From an uncultured Bacteroidales bacterium (GTDB lineage: Bacteria; Bacteroidota; Bacteroidia; Bacteroidales; UBA932), in the NCBI GenBank assembly GCA_945870315.1, contig CAMBRR010000004.1, forward strand, positions 1 to 64,000: a DNA stretch of 64,000 bases, read 5' to 3'. The notes under the pieces are model-generated. The model had not been told where the DNA came from. It was given only the letters and a program-made list of their open reading frames with translations, and did no database searches. The position numbers were made by a program, and so were the translations under genes. Below, piece by piece: positions 38,085-47,419 of the stretch (within the stretch, counting starts at the first letter, position 1; each line of letters opens with the position of its first letter).

Positions 38085-39788
38085 TTACCTCCACAATTCG
38101 TTCTGAACCAGTTCCTTGTTTACACCAAGTTCGATAGCCGGAATAGGCAGAAGCACATGCATAGGCTTGATGTAGCCACCCATGTTCGCAGCCCTTGAGG
38201 CCTTGGCACTCTTGCTCCATCTCTCATCTGCTGCCCACTCGGTGTATTTGTTCATCTCCTTCACATAGATTCCCCATCGGATGAGGTCGAAACGGCGAAG
38301 AGACTCGAAGCAAAGTTCCCTTCCTCTTTCGTTACGAACCAATTCGCGGAAACTATCCTTGTCGTATGAGCCCATAGGAAGAGTTGCGATACCTGCCCTG
38401 GTCCTGACCTTCGCCACGCAGTCATAAGCCTCCTGTGTAGGGCCTGAAAGTTCATTTGAAGCCTCTGCATACATCAGAAGCACATCTGAGTAGCGGAGGA
38501 TAGGATAGTTGATTGTGGTATAGAGCAGTTTGGACGTCTTCACTCCTTCATACTGAACCTCCCTGCGGAATTTGCCGCAGTTGCGGATTGCTTGAGCAGC
38601 AGTCGGGTCGTTGCTGGTAGAGACACTGTTATAGACGTAAGGAGTCTTGTCTATACCGGCCACGGCCTTCCCGGAAGTTTCTCCATAAGGAGGCTGCTGA
38701 GCATTTCCAGCATAGTTGTATGGCGGAAGGTTCCACTCCTGACGCTTGTCAGTGATGGTCGGAAGGGCGTTTTCATCTGCTGTCCTGTCTGTCTGCCAGT
38801 AGAGGTCCCAGAGTTTGAGCGAGCCGTCGTACTGACCATATGCGTAATTGCATGTAAACTCAGTGTACTTCGATGAATTACTGTCACCGCTCTGAAGTCC
38901 AAGAAGGTCGCCGATACGTCCGTTTGACCAGTTCTCTGCACTTGAACGGTCGCCAAGGAACTCCGCCTCCCACATCGACTCGTGACACTTGGTGTCGTAC
39001 TCATCCTCAATCATATTGATAAAGACTCTTGAATAGTCAGGGTTCAGGTTATGCTTTCCGCTGTCTATCACGTCTTTGGCAAAGTCGCGAGCCTTAGTCA
39101 GGAAGGCTGTCTTGTCGCCGCCTTTGACGCTCTCGCCGGCAAGGAAGAGATACACCCTTGCAAGTATGCCCTGCATTGTGGTCTTGGTCACCCTTGATGG
39201 CTGCTCGGTCACTTCCTCAGAAGCAAGTTCCAAACAAGCCTCCATTTCGGCAGCAGCCCAGGTGAGGATGTCATATTGCGGTGTTGCCGGGCACATCACC
39301 TCATCAGGTTTCTTGACAGCAACCGTCCTCAGAGGAACGTCACCGAACGACTGAGCAAGAAGGAAATGGTAGTAGGCCCTCAGGAAACGCGCCTCGTTGA
39401 AATACTTTCCATCCTTGTCATAATCCGTATTGACGACAGCTTCCATAAAGGAATTGGCATTATTCACACCCTGATACATAGCAGTCCAGATGTCATAGAC
39501 TTGACTGGTGCTTGCATTGTGGCGGCAGTACTGCAGGTAGTTTGTGCTGATGTCCCTGTTGAAATAACAAAGGTCGTCAATATTCGCGTACATAAGCGAG
39601 TAGTAATTACCATAGAACTGCTCCTTGCCTATGGCGCCATAGACTCCGGCAAGGCCATATTTCACTTCTGCCTCCGAATTGTAGAAAGTCTCAGAGCAGA
39701 TTACCTGCGGCTCCACATCGAAGAAACTGCAAGAGAAGAGTGAGGTTACAGCCGCCGCACCGATTAGAAATCTGTATATGTTTTTCAT
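38085..39788 (-). CDS. SusD/RagB family nutrient-binding outer-membrane lipoprotein
   Basis: 'LRYSDVLLMYAEASNE', 'ERGRELCFESLRRFDLIRWG' SusD signatures. Confidence 0.95.
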   Translation of the reverse strand: MKNIYRFLIGAAAVTSLFSCSFFDVEPQVICSETFYNSEAEVKYGLAGVYGAIGKEQFYGNYYSLMYANIDDLCYFNRDISTNYLQYCRHNASTSQVYDIWTAMYQGVNNANSFMEAVVNTDYDKDGKYFNEARFLRAYYHFLLAQSFGDVPLRTVAVKKPDEVMCPATPQYDILTWAAAEMEACLELASEEVTEQPSRVTKTTMQGILARVYLFLAGESVKGGDKTAFLTKARDFAKDVIDSGKHNLNPDYSRVFINMIEDEYDTKCHESMWEAEFLGDRSSAENWSNGRIGDLLGLQSGDSNSSKYTEFTCNYAYGQYDGSLKLWDLYWQTDRTADENALPTITDKRQEWNLPPYNYAGNAQQPPYGETSGKAVAGIDKTPYVYNSVSTSNDPTAAQAIRNCGKFRREVQYEGVKTSKLLYTTINYPILRYSDVLLMYAEASNELSGPTQEAYDCVAKVRTRAGIATLPMGSYDKDSFRELVRNERGRELCFESLRRFDLIRWGIYVKEMNKYTEWAADERWSKSAKASRAANMGGYIKPMHVLLPIPAIELGVNKELVQNELWR

Positions 39789-39800
39789 AATTTCAGCGAT

Positions 39801-42800
39801 TTAGAAAGTGAATGAAAGACCTGCGGTAAGGCCGAAGGCACGTGGATAGGCGGACCAGTCGAAGCCCGGGGTAAGGACTGAATTCCTGGTCGAAACTTCA
39901 GGGTCCGGTCCTGAGTAGTTGGTCAGACAGAAAATATTGTCTGCCGAAACATAGACTCTCATAGTGTCGAAATGCATCTTTCTCAGGACTTTGCGAGGAA
40001 GGGTATAGCCCACCGAGATGTTTCTGAGCCTGAGGAAAGAACCGTCTTCAACAACTCTTGAAGAGTATTCAAATACTCCGTTTGCCCCGACGCGAGGGAT
40101 ATCGCTGTTCGGGTTGGCCTCAGTCCACCTTCCGGTATAGGTCTTCCACTGGTTTGTGTTCGACACGGTTCCATTCTCGAAGTAGAGCCTGTTGGCGTTG
40201 AGAATGTCGTTGCCGTAGCTCCAAGAGAAGGCAATGTTCACGTCAAAGCCATAGAAATTGAATCCTGTGCTGAGACCTCCCGTGTGAAGAGGCTGGCCGC
40301 AGCCTATGACAGTACGGTCATTGTCGTCCACGATACCATCACCGTTGATGTCCCTGTACTTAGGGTCTCCCGGACGCACAGCCGATTTTCCTACCGATGT
40401 AAGGTCTGGAATTCCATCCTTGAGAGATGTGCCGGAGTTGAAGTCATCTGCCTTGTATGTTCCTTCATATATATAACCATACATAAGTCCGGATGGCTTG
40501 CCTACCTGGGTAATGTAGGCATACTGGGCATTGAACCTCTGGTCCCATGAAACCTTGCTCAGGAGCGAGTACTGGTCATTGGTCAGTGCCGTAACCTTGT
40601 TGCGGTTGAAGGCAATGTTGAAATTGATGTTCCACTGGAAATTCTTCTTCTGGACAGGAATCAGGTCGAGGGTGAACTCTGCTCCCTGGTTCTGCATTGA
40701 ACCGATATTCATCATCGTTGATTTATATCCCGAAGATGACGGGATAGTTGCCTGAAGAAGCAGGTCGCGGGTATTCTTCAGATACCAGTCAGCCGTAAGT
40801 TTGATTCTGCTTTCGAAGAATGAAAGGTCTAATCCGACATTCCACTGCTCTGTAGTTTCCCATTTGAGCTTGTCATTTGCCATATTGGATGGGAAGAATC
40901 CGATAACGTGCTGTCCTCCAAATACATAGTCAAATGAGTTCTGGTCGCCAGGAAGCGTGGAAATCTGTGAATAATAGTCGTAAGGAGTTGTGGTTCGGTT
41001 GTTACCGGTCAGACCCCAAGAAGCACGGAGCTTACCGTTTGACAGCCATGCCAAATCCTTCAGGGCATCCTCACGGTTGAAGTTCCATGATGCTCCGGCT
41101 GAAGGGAAGTAACCCCATCTGTTGCCGTCCGGGAATTTTGACGAACCGTCGGCACGGAACGATGCGGTGAGATAGTATTTGTAGCGATAGTTGTAGTTGA
41201 GTCTGAACAGACCAGACATCATTGTCCAGTCATACTGCCAAGGCTTGACACTCTGATACTTACCAGTGTTCAGGCCGTTCAGGCCAAGGGACTCGGTTGT
41301 CATCTGCGTAGCCACGGTACCCTTGTAGTTGAAGGTCTCGCCCTGCATCGTGAAGCCACCCAAAAGCTGGAGGTGGTGGTTGCGCTTGATGTGCTTGGTC
41401 CAGGTGAGGGTATTCTCGTTGAGCCAGGTAATCTTGTCATGCCAGTAGATGGCGCCATTGATACCCTTTCCGGAAGGAGAGCCGGGATAACCAGTATAGG
41501 TCTGCGTACCGTTGAACTCCTCCCTGCGGCGTTTGTTCATCGTGTAACCGCCTGTAACCTTGAGCTTGAGGTTCTCGATGATCTCCCAGGTGATTCCGAC
41601 ATTGGCGTTGAGATAATCCACTATTGTCTTGCGGTACTCATTCATTGCCGTCTTTACAGGGTTGAAACGATAGTCATTTGCACCTGTTGTTTCTGCGTCC
41701 ACGAGGTCATCAAAGAGGTCGTCAGAATTGCCGGAACGGATAGGCTTCACCGGACGATATCCCCATACGGAATACATCAGCCAGCCGGTTGCGGAAGATG
41801 CAGCCTGGGCATCTGTAGGAGTGACACCGTTTGTCACAGCGTGCGAGTAGTTTGCCAGCACGTCCACAGTGAATTTCTTGCCTATTTTCTGCTGGAAATT
41901 GACCTTTCCCTGATATCTCTGGAAGTTACTGTTGATGATGATACCGTCCTGATCGATAGCAGAGAAGCTGACATTGTAGCGGTTACCTGCCTCCTTGCTT
42001 CCTCCAGAAAGGGAGATGGAATAATTCTGGGTAAGGGAAGTGCGGTAGAGAGCATCCTGCCAGTCATTGTAAGGAACTTTTTTGTAGTCTTCAACGCTAT
42101 AGCTCGTGGTTCCGTCTGCCGCATCTTCATCAGAAGGCTTGAGATAGGCATTGGTATTACCACTCTGCCCGTAGATTTCTGTCTGCAGGCACACGAACTC
42201 ATATCCATCCATCAGTTCAACCTTGTTGGCAATCTGGTTCATCGTCCAGGATGCAGAAAAATTGACTTTCGGCTTTCCTTCCACACCCTGCTTGGTGGTA
42301 ATCACAACGACACCGTTGGCTCCACGTGCTCCGTAAATAGCTGTTGCTGAGGCATCTTTGAGGATATCTATGGATTCGATATCTGCAGAACTGAGGGCTG
42401 TTGCCATTGAACTTTCAGTCGGGAAACCGTCAATGATGTACAACGGGGCGCTGCTCTGGGTAAGGGAGTTGTTGCCTCGGATGGTAATGTTAGCCTCTGT
42501 GCCAAGGGCACCGTCGGATGTCGTAACTACCACGCCGGCAACCTTACCGGTGAGAGCCTGGTCGAAGTTTGTAACAGGAGCCTTCATCAACTCTCCCATA
42601 TCAACCTTGCTGACCGAACCTGTGAGGTCACGCCTTGAAACCGTGCCGTAACCTACACTGACCACCTCTGCAGCATCAATGGAAAGACTTTCTTCCTTGA
42701 GGGTTACATTGATTACATTCCTGCCTCCTGCCACTTCCTTCACCTCTGTAAAGCCGAGACAGGAGAATACGATGGTGGACTTGGCAGAAGATACTGTGAG

Positions 42801-43004
42801 CGAATAATTTCCGTCGATATCTGTCATCGTGCCGTTGGTCGTCTTTCCATCTTCGAAGACTGTAACCGCAATCAGCGGTTCTCCATTAGCATCTATGACC
42901 TTTCCTGACACTTTCACGCCTTGGGCAATAGCATCTGTCGCTGCCAACAGGCACGACAGAAGTGTCAAGCTCAGAATCGCTGATACTCTTATAAACTTAT
43001 GCAT
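39801..43004 (-). CDS. SusC/RagA family TonB-linked outer membrane transporter
   Basis: CarboxypepD_reg-like N-terminus, TonB plug 'IRGNNSLTQSSAPLYIIDGFP', 'DILKDASATAIYGARGANGVVVITTK'. Confidence 0.97.
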   Translation of the reverse strand: MHKFIRVSAILSLTLLSCLLAATDAIAQGVKVSGKVIDANGEPLIAVTVFEDGKTTNGTMTDIDGNYSLTVSSAKSTIVFSCLGFTEVKEVAGGRNVINVTLKEESLSIDAAEVVSVGYGTVSRRDLTGSVSKVDMGELMKAPVTNFDQALTGKVAGVVVTTSDGALGTEANITIRGNNSLTQSSAPLYIIDGFPTESSMATALSSADIESIDILKDASATAIYGARGANGVVVITTKQGVEGKPKVNFSASWTMNQIANKVELMDGYEFVCLQTEIYGQSGNTNAYLKPSDEDAADGTTSYSVEDYKKVPYNDWQDALYRTSLTQNYSISLSGGSKEAGNRYNVSFSAIDQDGIIINSNFQRYQGKVNFQQKIGKKFTVDVLANYSHAVTNGVTPTDAQAASSATGWLMYSVWGYRPVKPIRSGNSDDLFDDLVDAETTGANDYRFNPVKTAMNEYRKTIVDYLNANVGITWEIIENLKLKVTGGYTMNKRRREEFNGTQTYTGYPGSPSGKGINGAIYWHDKITWLNENTLTWTKHIKRNHHLQLLGGFTMQGETFNYKGTVATQMTTESLGLNGLNTGKYQSVKPWQYDWTMMSGLFRLNYNYRYKYYLTASFRADGSSKFPDGNRWGYFPSAGASWNFNREDALKDLAWLSNGKLRASWGLTGNNRTTTPYDYYSQISTLPGDQNSFDYVFGGQHVIGFFPSNMANDKLKWETTEQWNVGLDLSFFESRIKLTADWYLKNTRDLLLQATIPSSSGYKSTMMNIGSMQNQGAEFTLDLIPVQKKNFQWNINFNIAFNRNKVTALTNDQYSLLSKVSWDQRFNAQYAYITQVGKPSGLMYGYIYEGTYKADDFNSGTSLKDGIPDLTSVGKSAVRPGDPKYRDINGDGIVDDNDRTVIGCGQPLHTGGLSTGFNFYGFDVNIAFSWSYGNDILNANRLYFENGTVSNTNQWKTYTGRWTEANPNSDIPRVGANGVFEYSSRVVEDGSFLRLRNISVGYTLPRKVLRKMHFDTMRVYVSADNIFCLTNYSGPDPEVSTRNSVLTPGFDWSAYPRAFGLTAGLSFTF

Positions 43005-43023
43005 ATGGTTAATTTATTGTTGG

Positions 43024-45972
43024 TTATTTCGTAAGAATGAATTCGACAGGGATACCATTGATACAAGTTGCTTTCACAATGGTTTTTCCATCTGCCTGAG
43101 TCAGTTGTACAGAGGAATTCTCACCCCGCAAAGAATAGACTCCGTTCAAGGTCACCGTCCTTTCAAGCGGCTGACTCGCCTGAGAGGTCGTATAGCCTTT
43201 CTTCGTGATTCCGAGGTCCGGAGTACAGATGCTCATTACCACTGTCCCGTCCTCACGAGTCCTTTCCATAACTATGGTCTCAGGCAAGATTGAAGAGACC
43301 AGGGTTGCATCCGAACTATATCCCTTGTAACTGATATAAGCTGTTGTTCCAGTCGGCTCGTCCTTCACCACGTGTGCGGAATTATCGGCCTGGAGCACCT
43401 TGTAAGGCAGTTTCTTTGAATATTTGCTAGTTTCCTTTCCAGTCGGAGAAACCAGCATCAGATATTCATATGACGCCTGCGAAGGACTGACTCCGTGGTC
43501 AAGATAGGCAGTGACGAAATCTCCCTCTCCATTGCCCTTCTTGGTATCAAGAGGTGATTGCTGATGTTTCTTTTCAACCACAAGTCCCTGGCCATCCTTT
43601 ATTATATATATGTTCTTCTGCGTATCCGTCAGCACTACCTGTCCCCTATCGGTTACACGATATGAATATGGAAATGCATCGGTATATTCATCATTGATGT
43701 CTATCTCGGCATTCTTGTCCTCCAAGCGGAACTGATAGAGGGTGGTTTCCGTAGGGAAGGAGGAATTGTTGCCAATCCCTGTTCCGAGGAAGATGATTCT
43801 ATTGTCGAAACAGAAGACACTCTTGGTAGCAGTCGCCCCCGGGCAGAAATTCTGACGGTTGCCTTCTACTATTGTAAAGGCCAGGCATCCGTTGCGTCCC
43901 TCAAGGGATGACACTCCAGGGAAACGGGAAGAGTTTCTCTCCATAAGCGTTCCCTTCAAAGGATTTTCAAGTTTGTCAAAAGGCAGGTGTATGGTTGTTG
44001 CGCCCGGAATCCGGTTCCAGTCCCAGCCTTCCTGGGAATAACCGCTGGCCTTCGCCCCGTCCTGTCCAATCAATTGGACAGAACCATAAGCAAGATAACG
44101 ACCATAACGGTTGTCCGCTGCATATATTTCCGTACCCCAGACATCAGAGTTGAATCCCTTGAGAGTCAATGCCCAACCATTGCGACGATGGATTCCGAAT
44201 GCTCCATAATTATATACCCTGAACCCATCCGGCTGGACGGAAGCGGAAATTCCTTCTTTTTTGAATTGGGACAGATAAGTCTTATTCTTGCCCTGAAGCG
44301 CGATATATGCACCCGCAAGTTCAGGATCCACATTTTTGCCTGCATCTGTAAGATCCCCCAATACAGCCAGACGAGCGAAAGCCTCGACATCCGGATCCGG
44401 AATACGCCCGTTGAAAGGATGCCTTCCGCACACTCCCAGGCCCCAGTCCTTGCCATTGGTATAATCATACAAGGTCATCAAGGCAAATTTGAAATGCTCC
44501 CTAGCAGTTCTGTCAATGGCAAAATCAGTATCCTTGGTAAAGAAACAATAGTCACCCAGAACGGCAAAAGCTCCAACCGAATATCCCGGATAATGTCCTC
44601 CGTGGTGGAAAGTGGTACCATCAACCTTAAGACCGCCTACAGTACCATCGGTAAACATCAAAGAACCGCTTGTCCAAGCCCCGAGCCCCTTCATATAAGT
44701 ATATTTATCCTGGTCGGAAGGCTGAAGCATCGCCGAAATTACTCTGCAATTATGCAAGGTGTGCCAGGCATCGAGAATACCGTCCCTGGTCTGCTCATAC
44801 GGCCTTCTGATTTCCTGCAGACCTGACCAGTAGGTAAGATGGCGCACATATTCTTCCAACTTCCCTCTCTGCTGGAGAGGCTTTCTCAATATCCATATCC
44901 CCTTGTACAAATCCCTGACCTGATAGCCATAATGGTGGTTGGTTCCCTGTCCGCTTCCATATGCGAAACCCTGGTCTATGGCGTGGTCCATAGCATTGAT
45001 GACCATATCTATATTGGAAGTATTTCCTGTATATAGATAATCAAGGGCGGACCAATAAACTATTTCCTGAATGAAACGGATACGCATCTCCCCGAGGCCG
45101 TTGTTGAACTCATCATCGCTCAGAAGCGGAGCCCCTGTCACGGAACCGTCCTCCAGACGCATGATCCCATATTTATCCAGATGACCCGACAACCTTTTCA
45201 TCAATGTACCGGCAGTATATTCCTTTCCCGGATTGCCTGTGGCTGCCCATTCATCCATCCTCTGTTCCACGGTCCTGAGCATCTGCTCCTTCTCCGGAGT
45301 CATTTCCTCCTTCGGCAGCGGCTCATATTGTTCCCACTCCCAAAGGCGGCACCACTGCCACATATCCCGTTGAAGGTTGTAGTTATTCTGCGGAATCTGC
45401 TGGTCCGGGGTAATCTGGTCGTGCAGTTTTTTCGTAGGGAAACTTACTCTGTCTATATACAGGACACCCGACTCGCAGCAGGAAGGAGGAGTTATCGTCA
45501 TCTTTGCCGCAGCAGTATTGCGTTCGGAAAGTTTCTTATCTCCATAGTGTCCCTCCGGAGTGAGCATATCGATGTATTTCATCCAGATAGCTCTCCATCC
45601 TTTGAAAGAAGCATTGAAATCGAAATGGCAGATTTCCTTGCCGGTCCAATCATAGAAGGTGAACCGGATGGGCTCTTCCATCGGAACAGGGTTATACACC
45701 CACATCATAAGCCCGGATCCATTGACCTTCATCGAGGCTTCTATGTCCGAAAAGTTATTGAATACCAGTTCCGCAGGGGAAGACCACTCGAACTTGACGG
45801 AATGTTTGCCATCCTTGAATTTTTCGCCTGAAACGGACGCATTTCCGTTACCGTTCACAGCAATAAAGCCGGGCAACGAGTTTTCGAAATTATATTGTGC
45901 ATTGATTGCAGCAAAAGCTTGAAAAGCAATGAAAAAGGATATAAAAGCGGTAAATGAACGCTTCATTTTCAA
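43024..45972 (-). CDS. Polysaccharide lyase family 8-like (chondroitin sulfate ABC lyase-like)
   Basis: N-terminal jelly-roll 'YNFENSLPGFIAVNGNGNASVSGEKFKDGKHSVKFEW'; 'HHGGHYPGYSVGAF', 'CGRHPFNG', 'EIYAADNRYGRYLAYGS' PL8 active-site regions. Confidence 0.88.
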   Translation of the reverse strand: MKMKRSFTAFISFFIAFQAFAAINAQYNFENSLPGFIAVNGNGNASVSGEKFKDGKHSVKFEWSSPAELVFNNFSDIEASMKVNGSGLMMWVYNPVPMEEPIRFTFYDWTGKEICHFDFNASFKGWRAIWMKYIDMLTPEGHYGDKKLSERNTAAAKMTITPPSCCESGVLYIDRVSFPTKKLHDQITPDQQIPQNNYNLQRDMWQWCRLWEWEQYEPLPKEEMTPEKEQMLRTVEQRMDEWAATGNPGKEYTAGTLMKRLSGHLDKYGIMRLEDGSVTGAPLLSDDEFNNGLGEMRIRFIQEIVYWSALDYLYTGNTSNIDMVINAMDHAIDQGFAYGSGQGTNHHYGYQVRDLYKGIWILRKPLQQRGKLEEYVRHLTYWSGLQEIRRPYEQTRDGILDAWHTLHNCRVISAMLQPSDQDKYTYMKGLGAWTSGSLMFTDGTVGGLKVDGTTFHHGGHYPGYSVGAFAVLGDYCFFTKDTDFAIDRTAREHFKFALMTLYDYTNGKDWGLGVCGRHPFNGRIPDPDVEAFARLAVLGDLTDAGKNVDPELAGAYIALQGKNKTYLSQFKKEGISASVQPDGFRVYNYGAFGIHRRNGWALTLKGFNSDVWGTEIYAADNRYGRYLAYGSVQLIGQDGAKASGYSQEGWDWNRIPGATTIHLPFDKLENPLKGTLMERNSSRFPGVSSLEGRNGCLAFTIVEGNRQNFCPGATATKSVFCFDNRIIFLGTGIGNNSSFPTETTLYQFRLEDKNAEIDINDEYTDAFPYSYRVTDRGQVVLTDTQKNIYIIKDGQGLVVEKKHQQSPLDTKKGNGEGDFVTAYLDHGVSPSQASYEYLMLVSPTGKETSKYSKKLPYKVLQADNSAHVVKDEPTGTTAYISYKGYSSDATLVSSILPETIVMERTREDGTVVMSICTPDLGITKKGYTTSQASQPLERTVTLNGVYSLRGENSSVQLTQADGKTIVKATCINGIPVEFILTK

Positions 45973-46015
45973 TATGTATTATTAGTTTCAGTTTCTGACA
46001 CAAAGCATTGGATGA

Positions 46016-46023
46016 CAAAAGTA
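46016..46023 (-). promoter_or_regulatory. -7 element TACTTTTG (minus), putative promoter of PL8-susC-susD-DUF5017 operon
   Basis: CAAAAGTA on + strand, 44 bp upstream of PL8 start. Confidence 0.5.
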
Positions 46024-46068
46024 GAAATTTTTCCTAATAAAACCGAAAGGTTATTTACATTTCTTTAT

Positions 46069-46076
46069 TATCTTTG
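46069..46076 (+). promoter_or_regulatory. -7 element TATCTTTG, putative promoter of GH88-PL8-PL29-SGBP operon
   Basis: TAnnTTTG, 45 bp upstream of GH88 start; divergent with 46016-46023. Confidence 0.6.
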
Positions 46077-46120
46077 CCCAACTTTCCGTAAACGGTAACG
46101 GAAGTCTTATCCATAATAAA

Positions 46121-47419
46121 ATGAAACTGAAACCAATCTATGCAATCGTGCTTGCCATACTCGCAATTGGCTGCACCCCGAAGAAAGACATCATCAGCGA
46201 AAATGTCGAAAATGCCAAAATCCAACTTCAACTCCTGCTCGATGCATCTGAAGAAGGCGACACTCTCCGTATTCCATCCACTTTCAAGAACGGAGAAATA
46301 GAGTTCGTTCCTACCGACGACTGGGTAAGCGGATTCTTTGCAGGAACCCTCTGGTATATGTATGAACTGACAGGTGAAGAAAAATGGGCCGAGCACGCCC
46401 TCAAACACACTGAGATTCTCAGAGACATCCAGTTCCTCAAATGGCACCACGATGTAGGGTTCATGGTTTACGATAGCTATGGCAATGGACTCAGGCTCAA
46501 GAATATACCGGGATATGACACTGTGCTTGTCAATACGGCCAAGTCACTTGCCACAAGGTTCCGCCCTGCAGCAGGCATCCTCCAGTCCTGGAATGTTGTC
46601 AACAATGGCTGGCAGTCCACAAGAGGCTGGAAGTGCCCTGTGATCATAGACAATATGATGAACCTTGAGCTTCTGTTCAAAGTCAGCGAGATGACGGGGG
46701 ATCCTACATTCAGGAACATAGCTGTCTCCCACGCCGACAAGACATTGGAGAATCACTACCGCAGTGACTTCAGCACCTATCACGTTGTGGACTACGATGA
46801 CCAGACAGGTGAAATCCGCCGCAAATGCACTGCGCAGGGCATCGCCGACGAGTCCCGCTGGGCAAGAGGCCAGGCTTGGTCAATTTACGGATTCACTGTG
46901 GCTTACCGTTTTACCGGTGACGAAAGATACCTCCAGAGAGCAAAGGATGTGGCACATTACCTCCTTGTGGATGAAGACAATATGCCTGAAGACCTCGTTC
47001 CGCTCTGGGACTTCGATGTCGTTCAATATGCAAACGACAGCACGGAGATGGTCAAACTCTTCGGCGACAAGAACGCAATGCTTCCATACACCGAAATCAG
47101 GGATGCATCGTCCGCATCTATCATAGCTTCAGCCCTTTATGAGTTGTACTGGTACACTAAGGACAATATGTACAAGGAGAAAGCCGACAAGATGATTGAA
47201 AGCTTGTCCAGTCCTGCATTCAGGGCAGAGCCTGGCACAAACGGAGGTTTCATCCTTATGCACTCGGTCGGAAGTCTCCCACACTCTGTCATCAATATCA
47301 GGACGAATCCTAATGCGCACAACATAGACGTGCCTCTCAACTATGCGGACTACTATTTCCTTGAGGCACTCATCAGAAAGAGACATATTGAGAAAGGAGT
47401 ATGCCCTGTAGAAAAATAA
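46121..47419 (+). CDS. GH88 unsaturated glucuronyl hydrolase, lipoprotein
   Basis: 'DDWVSGFFAGTLWYMYELTGEEKWAEHA', 'ADESRWARGQAWSIYGFTVAYRFTGDERYL', 'RDASSASIIASALYEL'. Confidence 0.92.
   Translation: MKLKPIYAIVLAILAIGCTPKKDIISENVENAKIQLQLLLDASEEGDTLRIPSTFKNGEIEFVPTDDWVSGFFAGTLWYMYELTGEEKWAEHALKHTEILRDIQFLKWHHDVGFMVYDSYGNGLRLKNIPGYDTVLVNTAKSLATRFRPAAGILQSWNVVNNGWQSTRGWKCPVIIDNMMNLELLFKVSEMTGDPTFRNIAVSHADKTLENHYRSDFSTYHVVDYDDQTGEIRRKCTAQGIADESRWARGQAWSIYGFTVAYRFTGDERYLQRAKDVAHYLLVDEDNMPEDLVPLWDFDVVQYANDSTEMVKLFGDKNAMLPYTEIRDASSASIIASALYELYWYTKDNMYKEKADKMIESLSSPAFRAEPGTNGGFILMHSVGSLPHSVINIRTNPNAHNIDVPLNYADYYFLEALIRKRHIEKGVCPVEK

Noticed and set aside
41373-42350. 325-aa + strand ORF antisense to susC
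   Set aside because: Fully overlaps a confidently identified SusC; shadow ORF.
43987-44826. 279-aa + strand ORF antisense to PL8
   Set aside because: Shadow ORF of the lyase gene; no domain features.
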